64,000 bases of DNA from the NCBI RefSeq assembly GCF_020906275.1, contig NZ_CP086727.1:2232001-2296000 (forward strand), in the 5' to 3' direction. Positions within the stretch are counted from its first letter, which is position 1. Every line of letters begins with the position of its first letter. The position numbers and the translations under genes were made by a program. The notes beneath the pieces were generated by a model. The model was given only the letters and a program-made list of their open reading frames with translations. It was not told the origin of the DNA and did not search any database. This DNA is from Parasphingorhabdus litoris DSM 22379. GTDB lineage: Bacteria; Pseudomonadota; Alphaproteobacteria; Sphingomonadales; Sphingomonadaceae. Of this stretch, positions 18,952 through 27,779 are shown in pieces.

Positions 18952-20343
18952 TCATTTCACTTTTGCATAGGCGTCGAGCGCCCGCGCGCGCGCCTCTTTG
19001 TGCGCTATGATCTTTGAACGATAGCTTGGCGGTTTAGCCCCGCTTTCCTCGGGATCATGGATATAGGGATCGCTGACATCCACCAGCTCCGGCACCCATT
19101 TGCGGATATAATCACCTGCATTGAATTTCTCTGATTGGGTCAATGGCGCCATGATGCGAACGAACATATTGCTGTCGACTCCGGTCCCTGAGGTCCACTG
19201 CCAATTGACGCTGTTTGACGCAAAATCGGCATCGACCAGAGTGTCCCAGAACCATTTTTCACCCTCGCGCCAGTCGATCAGCAAATGTTTGATCAGGAAG
19301 CTCGCCGTGATCATTCGAACCCGGTTGTGCATCCATCCTGTTGCCCATAACTCCCGCATGCCGGCATCGACAATCGGATAACCGGTCTGACCGCGACACC
19401 AGGCGTCATAATCCTTGCGAACCTTAGGGTCAGATATATCGCGCCACGGGAACGCCCGGAATTTTTCGCGATAGCTTTCCCCGCCATATTGCGGGAATTG
19501 CTGAATGACATTCTGCGCATAATCCCGCCAGACAATCTCTTTCAGATAGGTTTCCACTTTAGCGCCCTGCCCAGCAATCCGGTTCCAGATCGTCGCTGGG
19601 CTCATTTCCCCGAAATGCAGATGCGGAGACAGGCGGGACACCAATTGTTCGGATGGCAGATTGCGGCCTTCATCATATTGTACCGCTTTATCGACAAAAG
19701 CCTCAAGACTATCCTGCGCGGCTTGCTCACCCGGTGTCCAATGGTCGGTAAATCCCTTTGCCCAGTCGGGTTTGGTTGGTAGCAAATTCCAGTCGTCCAG
19801 AACATCGCTGTCCGGCCAGGCATCGGGGGAATCCAGTGCCTTTGGCGGTGCCATCGCTGGCGCCGGCGGCATCCGCTCGTTCAGGGATTTCCAGAATGGC
19901 GTATAGATTTTGTACGGACCACCACTGCCGGTTTTCAATGTGCCCGGCGGCAGCAGATAATTGCCATGGTGCAGGACGAGTTCAGCATTATCATTCAGTT
20001 TGGCCCGTAAGTCCTTCTGCGCATTGAGCCACCAAGGTTCGTAGTGATGCAGCGCGTGGATTTCTGTTGCGCCATGTTCCGCGGCCAATTCCGCCAAAAT
20101 ATCAGCCGCCTTGCCGCGCCGTAAGACCAGCCGTGATCCTTTGGCCCGCAGGTCGGTGTCGAGAGATTTCAGGCTATGATGCAACCACCAGCGCGAGGCT
20201 CCGCCCATTATGCGGTGTTTGGGTGTCTCATCGTCGAGGACATAGACCGGCATGACCGGGCCTTGAGCGGCGGCCGCAGCAAAGGCGGCTTGGTCAGAAA
20301 GGCGCAGGTCGCGGCGAAGCCAGACTATCGTCGGTGCGATCAT
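18952..20343 (-). CDS. phrB: Class I deoxyribodipyrimidine photolyase
   Basis: Light-driven repair of cyclobutane pyrimidine dimers in DNA. Length is 463 residues. The N-terminal antenna-binding domain starts WLRRDLRLSDQAAF. The FAD-binding domain has WCRGQTGYPIVDAGMREL, WMHNRVRMI, ASNSVNWQW and the terminal NMFVRIMAP block, all typical of class I CPD enzymes. Cryptochrome-DASH is less likely because the region after the FAD domain is short. Its ATG overlaps the stop of the upstream membrane hydrolase gene (ATGA), so the two are one transcript started near 21400. Confidence 0.94.
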   Translation of the reverse strand: MIAPTIVWLRRDLRLSDQAAFAAAAAQGPVMPVYVLDDETPKHRIMGGASRWWLHHSLKSLDTDLRAKGSRLVLRRGKAADILAELAAEHGATEIHALHHYEPWWLNAQKDLRAKLNDNAELVLHHGNYLLPPGTLKTGSGGPYKIYTPFWKSLNERMPPAPAMAPPKALDSPDAWPDSDVLDDWNLLPTKPDWAKGFTDHWTPGEQAAQDSLEAFVDKAVQYDEGRNLPSEQLVSRLSPHLHFGEMSPATIWNRIAGQGAKVETYLKEIVWRDYAQNVIQQFPQYGGESYREKFRAFPWRDISDPKVRKDYDAWCRGQTGYPIVDAGMRELWATGWMHNRVRMITASFLIKHLLIDWREGEKWFWDTLVDADFASNSVNWQWTSGTGVDSNMFVRIMAPLTQSEKFNAGDYIRKWVPELVDVSDPYIHDPEESGAKPPSYRSKIIAHKEARARALDAYAKVK

Positions 20344-21362
20344 TTGCTGCCAGTGCCTCGAACCGCTTTCGTCGGGTCAATCTTGGGTGGCATGGTAGTC
20401 CGCACTGTGAAGCGGTCCTTCACCAAAGGATCGCGAAACCGCATATCTGCTAGATCCAGCACCAGCCTACCAGCATTATCTGGATCATCACTTTGCTGCA
20501 ACACAGGCATCCGCGCCCAGAAGAGAAAGGCCAATGCGTCGGGATCCGCTTTTTTGGCGTCTGCGATCATCTGCTCAGACGCATCATTAACAATCAATTC
20601 GCCTTTCCAGTAAAAAAGCTCAGGGTCAAAAAGGTCGAATATCGTTTCACCGTAGGCCGTGCCGTTCTCATCCACCATTTGCCAGATCATGTCCCGGCGC
20701 CAGAATGTGACAGGCATCGGATTGGCGACGACTTGGGCCGGTTGCTGGCCTGTTCGCTGTTCGACAGCCAAAGCCGTATCCGCCTCTGCCTTGCCGGTAA
20801 TCAATCCATTGGCAAAAATATACGCACAAATCACGGTAAAGCTCACCCATGCCGGCCGCTGCCAGTCATCCCTGCCCTTTTTCTCGCGCCGCCTGGATAT
20901 CCAGACGCCGATGATCAGCGCGGCCCATATCCAGATATCGATGATGAAGATGCTGTCGCCATAATACCATTGCGAGGAGAAAGGTTCGAGCAGGCGGACA
21001 CCATAGCTGTTAAGCCAATCCAGCGCAGGATGGCTGAGGCAGCCGATATAGGCCAAGGCCAGCAACCAGCCTTTGTGAATCGGCAAGCGATCGGTTGGCC
21101 GTTTGCCGCGCTTGGTTTGCCAGCGATCAAACCACAGCATGAAGCCAGTCAGCAGTAACGGCAATATCACCATCGCAATCGGGCCGTGCGTAATACCGCG
21201 GCGGATAGCGAGATGTTGGACGCCGCCGAGCAGCGTTGCGAACGCATCAATATCAGGAATATTGGCCGCGATTATCAAGGTCGCCATGCCCAGGCCGGTT
21301 TTCTTCTTCAAACCAAGCTGACCGAGAACGGCGCCGGCAAGACTGTGAGTCAGATTATCCAT
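20340..21362 (-). CDS. Membrane-bound metal-dependent hydrolase-like protein (YdjM/DUF457)
   Basis: Integral inner-membrane protein of 340 residues. The N-terminal half has about four hydrophobic segments with His/Asp motifs characteristic of the LexA-regulated YdjM family: DNLTHSL at the start, ANIPDIDAF, RRGITHGPI and SHPALDWLNSYG. The C-terminal part is soluble and not recognised. YdjM is DNA-damage induced in E. coli, and here the gene is translationally coupled to photolyase, so a stress-linked membrane role is inferred. Biochemical activity unknown. The conserved 53-bp element lies 28 bases upstream. Confidence 0.82.
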   Translation of the reverse strand: MDNLTHSLAGAVLGQLGLKKKTGLGMATLIIAANIPDIDAFATLLGGVQHLAIRRGITHGPIAMVILPLLLTGFMLWFDRWQTKRGKRPTDRLPIHKGWLLALAYIGCLSHPALDWLNSYGVRLLEPFSSQWYYGDSIFIIDIWIWAALIIGVWISRRREKKGRDDWQRPAWVSFTVICAYIFANGLITGKAEADTALAVEQRTGQQPAQVVANPMPVTFWRRDMIWQMVDENGTAYGETIFDLFDPELFYWKGELIVNDASEQMIADAKKADPDALAFLFWARMPVLQQSDDPDNAGRLVLDLADMRFRDPLVKDRFTVRTTMPPKIDPTKAVRGTGSK

Positions 21363-21390
21363 GCGACCGAAAGCCGCCTAAACCGGATCG

Positions 21391-21443
21391 AGAAATTATA
21401 CATATTATACGCAAAACGGGGGTCATCTTCGGTTGAACTGTTT
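21391..21443 (-). promoter_or_regulatory. 53-bp conserved element, copy B, upstream of the photolyase operon
   Basis: Reverse complement matches 6131-6183 at 46 of 53 positions. In minus-strand orientation it carries the direct repeat GTATAAT-AT-GTATAAT. Its end is 28 bases before the operon's first ATG, a normal promoter distance. A single match to an 11-base CarH-type half-site pattern (nAnnTnnACAn, from memory) occurs as AAATTATACAT on the plus strand. A light- or stress-responsive promoter/operator is the most economical reading, but the regulator is unknown. Confidence 0.58.
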
Positions 21444-21569
21444 CATATGAGCGACGAAATGTCCGTTCAGAATCGCCCCACCCCATAGCGTGACGAAAGG
21501 GCTGATACCCTGACAGCATGCTGGCAAAGCAAATCCTACATTGCAAGCATCAAGTGCTGGAAAAGGCCG

Positions 21570-22598
21570 CTAAAGTTCTGGCCCGTCCTCGGTCACGGTC
21601 CAGGTCTGACCTTTGTTGAGCAGCGCTTGCAGATCCGCCTTCTTGCCTTCTGCTGCCTGCGCATTTTGCTCAACGACAGCGCCTTCAAATGTCGGACGCG
21701 GGTCATCATAGAGCACGCCGATAGCCATCGGGAATTCCCCGAACGGCATTTCAATGAGCATATGCGCGACCGAACGATTGGTCACATCATGGACAATCAC
21801 ATTGGCTGCCTGCCAATCGCCATCTACCACATCGACCACTTTCAGCGACAAGGTTTCACGGTCCAGCGTGATGCCTTTTTCGCCTTTTTCAAACAGCATC
21901 GGCTCACCATCGGCGAGCAGGAGCTGAGTAGAAGCAGCGGTTTTCTTGGCCGCAAATTCCTCGAACACGTCTTTATTATAGACGATACAGTTCTGAAAAA
22001 TCTCGATAAAAGCAGCACCCTTGTGCGTATGGGCGGCTTTCAAGACATTGGTCAAATCCTTGTGGACATCAATGCCGCGCGCAATGAACCGTGCACCTGA
22101 ACCCAATGCAAAGGCGCAAGGGCTAGCGGGCCGGTCGACCGAGCCATAAGGCGTGGACGGCGTATTGGTTCCCACCCGAGATGTCGGGGAATATTGCCCC
22201 TTGGTCAGGCCGTAAATCTCATTGTTAAACAGCATGATCTGGCAATCCAGATTGCGCCGCAACAGATGCATCGTGTGGTTGCCGCCGATGGACAGCGCAT
22301 CGCCATCACCGGTGATGATCCAGACATCGAGGTCCGGATTGGCCAACTTGGCACCCGTCGCCACTGCAGGCGCGCGGCCGTGGATCGTGTGGAAACCGTA
22401 AGTTTCCATATAATAAGGAAAGCGAGAAGAGCAGCCGATCCCGCTGATAAACAACGTATCTTCTGGGCGCACGCCCAAATCAGGCATGGTCCGCTGAACC
22501 GCTTTCAGGATCGCATAGTCACCGCAACCCGGGCACCAGCGGACTTCCTGATCGGTTTCCCAGTCTTTCAGCGTCGTGATTTTTGTCATCTCGTTCAT
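21570..22598 (-). CDS. korB: 2-oxoacid:ferredoxin oxidoreductase beta subunit
   Basis: Thiamine-diphosphate-binding subunit of the KorAB type (2-oxoglutarate:acceptor oxidoreductase). It carries WCPGCGDYAIL at the start, the ThDP/Mg2+ motif TGDGDALSIGGNH and the GLTKGQYSPTS block. Reaction: oxidative decarboxylation of a 2-oxoacid to acyl-CoA with ferredoxin reduction. Two-subunit enzymes of this type work in aerobes such as Mycobacterium. The ATG overlaps the korA stop by four bases. Substrate is assigned by family resemblance only. Confidence 0.9.
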   Translation of the reverse strand: MNEMTKITTLKDWETDQEVRWCPGCGDYAILKAVQRTMPDLGVRPEDTLFISGIGCSSRFPYYMETYGFHTIHGRAPAVATGAKLANPDLDVWIITGDGDALSIGGNHTMHLLRRNLDCQIMLFNNEIYGLTKGQYSPTSRVGTNTPSTPYGSVDRPASPCAFALGSGARFIARGIDVHKDLTNVLKAAHTHKGAAFIEIFQNCIVYNKDVFEEFAAKKTAASTQLLLADGEPMLFEKGEKGITLDRETLSLKVVDVVDGDWQAANVIVHDVTNRSVAHMLIEMPFGEFPMAIGVLYDDPRPTFEGAVVEQNAQAAEGKKADLQALLNKGQTWTVTEDGPEL

Positions 22599-24484
22599 GA
22601 CAGATTCTCCTCAATCGCCGCTTCAATTTCGGCAATGGTAAAGGGCTGGCCCGATACTTTGTTTACAGGCTTTGCATCGACCAGATATTGATCGCGCAAT
22701 ACGGTCTTGAGCTGCCCGGTATTCATCTCTGGTACGATGACCCGGTCATAGCTTTTCAGCAATTCGCCCAGATTTTTCGGCATCGGCCAGACGTTCCTGA
22801 TGTGGATATGACTGACGTCTTTTCCAGCCTCTACTGCGCGGCGTACGGCCTGATGGATTGGTCCAAAGGTTGAACCCCAACCGACAACGGCCAGTTTCCC
22901 ACCCGCCTTGCCCAGAGCCACATCCTGATCGGGGATGCTGTCTGCAACGCCCAATACCTTGTCACGCCTGATTTCAGTCATTTGCTGGTGATTGGCCGCG
23001 CCATAGTCGATATGGCCGGTATCAATGCCTTTTTCGATGCCGCCAATCCGGTGCATCAATTCCGGCGTGCCCGGTTTGATCCATGGCCGCGCGAGTTTTT
23101 CGTCGCGCGCATAAGGTTTCAATCCACCTTCCGGCATTTTATCCAGGAAGGTTGTAGGAAACGGTTCCAGCGTATCGACATCCGGAATCTTCCAGGGCTC
23201 AGCCGCATTGGCAATATAACCATCGGTCAGCAACATGACCGGCGTCATATATTGCACCGCTATCCGCACCGCTTCAATCGCACATTCAAATGCGTCACTT
23301 GGGGAGCGCGCGGCAATGACCGGCATGGGAGCATCGCCGTTGCGACCGTAAATGGCTTGATAGAGATCCGATTGCTCGGTCTTAGTCGGCAGACCGGTCG
23401 AAGGCCCACCGCGCTGTGAATTGACAATCACCAAAGGCAGCTCGGTCATGATCGCCAACCCCATGGCCTCGCCCTTCAGCGCGATGCCTGGACCGGATGA
23501 GGACGTAATGCCCAATTTGCCAGCATAGCTTGCGCCAATGGCGGCCGCGATTGCCGCAATCTCGTCTTCGGCCTGAAAGGTCGTAACGCCAAATTCTTTA
23601 AGCCGTGACAAGTGATGCAGAATCGCCGAGGCGGGCGTAATCGGATAGCCACCGAAGAACATCGGCAAATCAGCGAGCTGTGCACCTGCCACCAAACCAA
23701 GCGACAGAGCTTCTGCGCCCGTCACCGTACGATATTCACCCGGAGCTGACGGAGCAGCGCCTACTTTGCGTGTGGTCAAATGACCGCTGCCCAATCCGTC
23801 ACCGGAAAGCTCGGCGGTTTCGCCGTAAGCATGACCCGCATTCAGTGCTGCAATGTTGGAATCAGCCACATCGGGCAATTTCGCAAACTTGGTCTTGAGC
23901 CAGTCGATAATCGGCTCACGCTCACGCTCGAACATCCAGAGCGCCAGACCCAGCGTCCACATATTTTTACAGCGCAGTGCTTCTTTATTGCCCAGTCCAA
24001 AGGGCTTCACCGCTTCGAGCGTTAGCGCAGAAATATCCAGCTTGAGCAATTGCCACTTGGCCAAAGAGCCGTCTTCCAGCGGATTATTTTCATATTTGGC
24101 TTTATCGAGATTGCGTTTCCCGAATTCACCTTCGTCGGCAATGATCAGACCGCCTTCACGCAATGCATCGACATTGGTCTTCAATGCAGCGGGATTCATC
24201 GCAATCAAGACATCAGGCTGGTCGCCCGCAGTCTCAATGGCGCGGCTACCAAAATTAATCTGAAAAGCGGAAACGCCGAAAAGCGTTCCCTGCGGTGCCC
24301 GGATTTCGGCCGGGAAATCGGGGAAAGTCGCCAGATCGCTACCCGCCAGCGCCGTCGACAATGTAAATTGCCCACCGGTAAGCTGCATGCCATCGCCGCT
24401 GTCACCAGCAAAGCGAACAACGACATTCTCCGCATTCGCTGGCTGGTTATTGTCTGAATCGTCCTGTTTAAGCGCCGTAGCCAT
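22595..24484 (-). CDS. korA: 2-oxoacid:ferredoxin oxidoreductase alpha subunit (gamma-alpha fusion)
   Basis: 629 residues: an N-terminal gamma-type domain (FAGDSGDGMQLTGG to about residue 200) fused to the alpha domain with SSGPGIALKGEAMG and QRGGPSTGLPTKTEQSDL. With KorB it forms the catalytic enzyme; no separate delta (ferredoxin) subunit is nearby. Fused gamma-alpha is typical of oxygen-tolerant bacterial Kor. It heads the operon, with about 200 bases of upstream spacer shared with a divergent esterase gene. An indolepyruvate oxidoreductase is less likely because the beta subunit is separate. Confidence 0.91.
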   Translation of the reverse strand: MATALKQDDSDNNQPANAENVVVRFAGDSGDGMQLTGGQFTLSTALAGSDLATFPDFPAEIRAPQGTLFGVSAFQINFGSRAIETAGDQPDVLIAMNPAALKTNVDALREGGLIIADEGEFGKRNLDKAKYENNPLEDGSLAKWQLLKLDISALTLEAVKPFGLGNKEALRCKNMWTLGLALWMFEREREPIIDWLKTKFAKLPDVADSNIAALNAGHAYGETAELSGDGLGSGHLTTRKVGAAPSAPGEYRTVTGAEALSLGLVAGAQLADLPMFFGGYPITPASAILHHLSRLKEFGVTTFQAEDEIAAIAAAIGASYAGKLGITSSSGPGIALKGEAMGLAIMTELPLVIVNSQRGGPSTGLPTKTEQSDLYQAIYGRNGDAPMPVIAARSPSDAFECAIEAVRIAVQYMTPVMLLTDGYIANAAEPWKIPDVDTLEPFPTTFLDKMPEGGLKPYARDEKLARPWIKPGTPELMHRIGGIEKGIDTGHIDYGAANHQQMTEIRRDKVLGVADSIPDQDVALGKAGGKLAVVGWGSTFGPIHQAVRRAVEAGKDVSHIHIRNVWPMPKNLGELLKSYDRVIVPEMNTGQLKTVLRDQYLVDAKPVNKVSGQPFTIAEIEAAIEENLS

Positions 24485-24543
24485 ATATAATTTCCGTACC
24501 CAAAACTCTTTAGAAGATGCGGTAAAGCACTTCTCCCCTCTGC

Positions 24544-24585
24544 TTCAAACCATAAAAACTACTAGGGATAAAGTTTTTGTTTGAA
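24544..24585. repeat. Imperfect 14-bp inverted repeat between divergent genes
   Basis: TTCAAAC (24544-24550) and AAAAACT (24554-24560) pair with the contiguous AGTTTTTGTTTGAA at 24572-24585, with a 3-base bulge and an 11-base loop. It lies between korA (-) and the esterase gene (+), where neither gene ends, so it is more likely an operator or leader hairpin than a terminator. Confidence 0.45.
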
Positions 24586-24684
24586 ACGGGAGAAATAGAT
24601 TACACCTTGCCTAGTGAACCTCGGCTGATCTACTCGCCACAAGTTCAGTAGCAAATCAATATGCAACAATACGGAGATTAGAGG

Positions 24685-25629
24685 ATGACAACGGCTTTTG
24701 TGCGACCCGATACCCAGGCGATGTTGGCCATGCTGGAAACCGCGATGGAGGTTCCGATGGATCAAATGGAACCAGCGGCAGCGCGCGAAGTCTATGTGGG
24801 CATGCGTTTTCTGGTTGATGCAGAACCCACAGAATTGGCGGTTATCAAAGACCTGACCTGCCCGGGACCGGCGGGTGATATCAAGCTGCGCTATTATGAC
24901 AAACGGGAAAGCCGTGAAGCAGGTCCAGCGATTATTTTCTATCATGGTGGCGGCTTTGTGATCGGTGATCTGGAAAGCCACCATCCCTTTTGTACCGAAA
25001 TGGCGGCGCAGATGGATTTGCCTTTAATTGCTGTCGACTACCGGCTCGCCCCCGAAGCGCCCTTCCCTGCTGCGCCCGATGATTGTGAAGCGGCCACCCG
25101 TTGGATTGCAGAAAATGCCAAGACGGCGCTGGGCATCGAGATTGACGGCCTTATCCCTTGCGGTGACAGTGCGGGCGGTAATCTGGCGATTGTGGTGGCA
25201 CAGGACTTGGCGAAAAACCCGGCAGTAGCCCCCGTCATTGCGCAGGTGCCGATTTATCCTGTTGTCGACAATAATGCTTCCGGCGGGTCTATGGAAGAAT
25301 TTGCAGAAGGCTTTCTACTAACCAAGGACTCGATGGATTATTTCATGGGCCATTATGCCGGCGTCGTGGGCGATCCGCGATGCGATCCTATTCATGGCGA
25401 TCTTGCCAGCAGCCCGCCGACTGTTTTGATCACCGGCGGTCTCGACCCTCTGCGGGATCAGGGCCGGGCCTATGCCGCCAAGCTGATCGAAGCGGGCGTG
25501 CCGGTCAACTTTAGCGAGGCGAAAGGCAATATTCACGGCCTCATCTGCTTGCGCAAAGGCATCCCTTCATCCCAGCAGGATGTCGATGGCCTGTGCAACG
25601 CCCTAAAAGGAACCTTGGCCGCTCTATGA
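24685..25629 (+). CDS. HSL-family alpha/beta hydrolase (esterase/lipase)
   Basis: Cytoplasmic esterase of 314 residues in the hormone-sensitive lipase family IV. The oxyanion-hole motif is YHGGGFVIGD, the nucleophile is Ser in GDSAGGN, the acid lies in ITGGLDPLRDQ and the catalytic His in GNIHGLICL. Likely acts on short acyl esters. It overlaps rppH by four bases. The N-terminal cap helix (about residues 1-45) is present. Substrate unknown. Confidence 0.88.
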   Translation: MTTAFVRPDTQAMLAMLETAMEVPMDQMEPAAAREVYVGMRFLVDAEPTELAVIKDLTCPGPAGDIKLRYYDKRESREAGPAIIFYHGGGFVIGDLESHHPFCTEMAAQMDLPLIAVDYRLAPEAPFPAAPDDCEAATRWIAENAKTALGIEIDGLIPCGDSAGGNLAIVVAQDLAKNPAVAPVIAQVPIYPVVDNNASGGSMEEFAEGFLLTKDSMDYFMGHYAGVVGDPRCDPIHGDLASSPPTVLITGGLDPLRDQGRAYAAKLIEAGVPVNFSEAKGNIHGLICLRKGIPSSQQDVDGLCNALKGTLAAL

Positions 25630-26114
25630 CCGATTTCAGTGAATTGCCTTATCGCCCCTGTGCAGGGATCATGCTGGCCGACACCAACGGGCGGGTCTTT
25701 GTCGGACAGCGTCTGGATGCGAAGACCAGCCGCTATCCCGATGCCTGGCAAATGCCCCAGGGCGGCATTGATAAAGGCGAAGACAGCGAATCCGCCGCCA
25801 TTCGGGAACTGGAAGAGGAAACCGGCATAACCGCGCGGCATATTCAAATCATCGCGCGCAGCGCCGAAGAGCATTTATATGATTTACCGGACGAGTTGCT
25901 CGGCAAAATCTGGAAGGGGAAATATCGCGGTCAGCGCCAGACATGGTTTCTGATGCGGTTTACAGGTGAAGACAAGCATGTCAATATTGCCACAGACCAT
26001 GCGGAATTCTCGGATTGGAAGTGGGCTGATCCATCAGAATTACCCGATATGATCGTGCCGTTTAAACGGGATCTTTACCGCGCGATTTTAAAGGAGTTTG
26101 GACCGCTGATCTGA
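25626..26114 (+). CDS. rppH: RNA pyrophosphohydrolase (Nudix)
   Basis: Removes pyrophosphate from 5'-triphosphorylated RNA and so starts mRNA decay; the alphaproteobacterial form was also called NudH/IalA. The Nudix box is complete: GGIDKGEDSESAAIRELEEE followed by TGI. YRPCAGIML at the N-terminus and DAWQMPQGG are RppH hallmarks. The start at ATG 25626 overlaps the esterase stop (ATGA); 162 residues is typical. Confidence 0.93.
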   Translation: MTDFSELPYRPCAGIMLADTNGRVFVGQRLDAKTSRYPDAWQMPQGGIDKGEDSESAAIRELEEETGITARHIQIIARSAEEHLYDLPDELLGKIWKGKYRGQRQTWFLMRFTGEDKHVNIATDHAEFSDWKWADPSELPDMIVPFKRDLYRAILKEFGPLI

Positions 26115-26145
26115 GTATAGACCGGAATAGCCACGGGATTAGAGT

Positions 26146-27096
26146 ATGTTGTACAAGATAGTTTGGCCATTTTCTCTGGCGGCTATTGGCTTCGTTTCGC
26201 CAGCCCAAGCGGCTCTCCCTGAACCTGTAAAAGCGATGATTGATGCCGCGATAGAATCCGGCAAAGACGCCGAAGTAAAATCAGTCATCAAGTTTGCCAA
26301 AATGACAAATCCCGAAGATGCGGCCGAAATTGATGCGATGATGGCCACGTATACCGCAAAGAAGGCACAGCTCGCGGCGGCTGATAAAAAGAAAAAAATG
26401 GAAGCGCCTTTTTTCAGCAACTGGAAAGGCGAAGGGGAGCTTGGCGGCTTTCGTAATACCGGTAATTCCAGCAATATTGGCCTTAGCGGCGGGATCAAAC
26501 TCACCAAGGATGCGGTCGATTGGCGCCTGAAATTTCGGGCCCGTGCCGACTATCAACGCAGCAATGGCGTGACCAGCAGAGAGCAATATGCCGCTGCTCT
26601 GGAACCGGAATATAAGATCAACGATCGTCTGTTTATCTATGGCCTAGCCCAATATGACCGCGACCGGTTTCAGGGTTTTTCATCGCGCTACACGATTTCC
26701 GGCGGAATCGGCTATTCGGTTATAAAAGAGAAGGACATTTTCCTCGATCTGAAAGCCGGTCCGGCCTGGCGACTGACCGAATTTACCGATGGCGGATCGG
26801 ATAGCAGTCTCGCTGGCTTGATTGGACTGGACCTCGGTTGGCAGATTGCGAAAAATCTCAAATTGACTCAGGGGGCAGGCGCCACCCTGGCCTCAGATGC
26901 GCAGAGCCTGACGAGCGCCAATGTTATTTTTTCGTCCGGCACAAATACACTGACCGCCACGACAGGACTTGATGCCAAGATAAATGGCAAGCTGAAAGCC
27001 CGCTTTTCCTATGCGATTGAGCATGAAACCAATCCACCGGACGGCCGCGAGAAAACCGACACACTCAGCCGAGCAACGTTGGTTTATGACTTTTAG
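26146..27096 (+). CDS. DUF481 outer-membrane protein
   Basis: 316 residues with an N-terminal signal peptide ending SPAQA, a helical lysine-rich segment (about residues 20-85) and a C-terminal DUF481 beta-barrel region with alternating strands (EGELGGFRNTGNS at its start; it ends LVYDF, a terminal aromatic outer-membrane signature). Family members include the salt-induced YdiY of E. coli. Role unknown; likely an outer-membrane barrel with envelope-stress links. It is 31 bases after rppH. Confidence 0.82.
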   Translation: MLYKIVWPFSLAAIGFVSPAQAALPEPVKAMIDAAIESGKDAEVKSVIKFAKMTNPEDAAEIDAMMATYTAKKAQLAAADKKKKMEAPFFSNWKGEGELGGFRNTGNSSNIGLSGGIKLTKDAVDWRLKFRARADYQRSNGVTSREQYAAALEPEYKINDRLFIYGLAQYDRDRFQGFSSRYTISGGIGYSVIKEKDIFLDLKAGPAWRLTEFTDGGSDSSLAGLIGLDLGWQIAKNLKLTQGAGATLASDAQSLTSANVIFSSGTNTLTATTGLDAKINGKLKARFSYAIEHETNPPDGREKTDTLSRATLVYDF

Positions 27097-27161
27097 GGAT
27101 TTACGGCCGTTAAACGAAAATCACCTGGCCGAAAGGTCCGGATGATTGCGTTGATCGGGCT

Positions 27162-27695
27162 CTAGTTAGGCGTCGCCTCTTCCGATTTCTCATCACCAAC
27201 TTTCGGTTTCGGTGTCACCGCTTGCGCCGACAGAACCGGCGTTTTTTCGGATGCCTGAATGACCGACGCAAGCTGCGTTGTTTGCGCACAGCGCGTACGG
27301 CACAGGGTTTCAATCCGCGAAAGATTGATTTTCGCCTTTTCGACCGCACCGCGCTGAACCAGCGCTTCGCCCTGCCCTGCCAAAGCATCCAGATTATTGG
27401 GGTCCAGGATTAGCGCCTCACGGTAAAAGCGAATGGCTTTACCGGGCAATTTCTGGACCCGTGCGATCTGGGCCAAGGCGATAAAAGCCGATCCATTGCG
27501 TGGGTCGACCGCCAAAGCAGTCTCGTAAAAATCTGTCGCCAGTTCGAGATCACCCTTTTTTTGCGCCGCTTCACCCCGTTCCATATAGGCAACCGAACGG
27601 GCCTTGATTTCTACGTCGGCCGATTGACCGAAACTGGCACTGGAAACAGTGGCCAAAACCAGGGACATCGCAAGGGCGGCGGGTGAAAAACGCAT
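27162..27695 (-). CDS. Exported TPR-repeat protein
   Basis: 177 residues from the ATG at 27695, which has GGAG in front; an in-frame upstream start at 27770 would bury the signal peptide. A signal peptide (to about residue 24, ASFGQS) is followed by roughly three TPR units with A..G..A..Y spacing (KKGDLELATDFYETAL, KAIRFYREALILDPNN). Two cysteines (LCRTRC) occur near the C-terminus. Likely a periplasmic protein-protein adaptor. No partner is identifiable; it is convergent with the DUF481 gene. Confidence 0.8.
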   Translation of the reverse strand: MRFSPAALAMSLVLATVSSASFGQSADVEIKARSVAYMERGEAAQKKGDLELATDFYETALAVDPRNGSAFIALAQIARVQKLPGKAIRFYREALILDPNNLDALAGQGEALVQRGAVEKAKINLSRIETLCRTRCAQTTQLASVIQASEKTPVLSAQAVTPKPKVGDEKSEEATPN

Positions 27696-27779
27696 AATTA
27701 GCTCCAATAAAGACTCAGGCTTTCTAGCAGGCCCACCTGCACGTTCGGTGAACATGCTGGCACCTGTCATGATCTGCTA

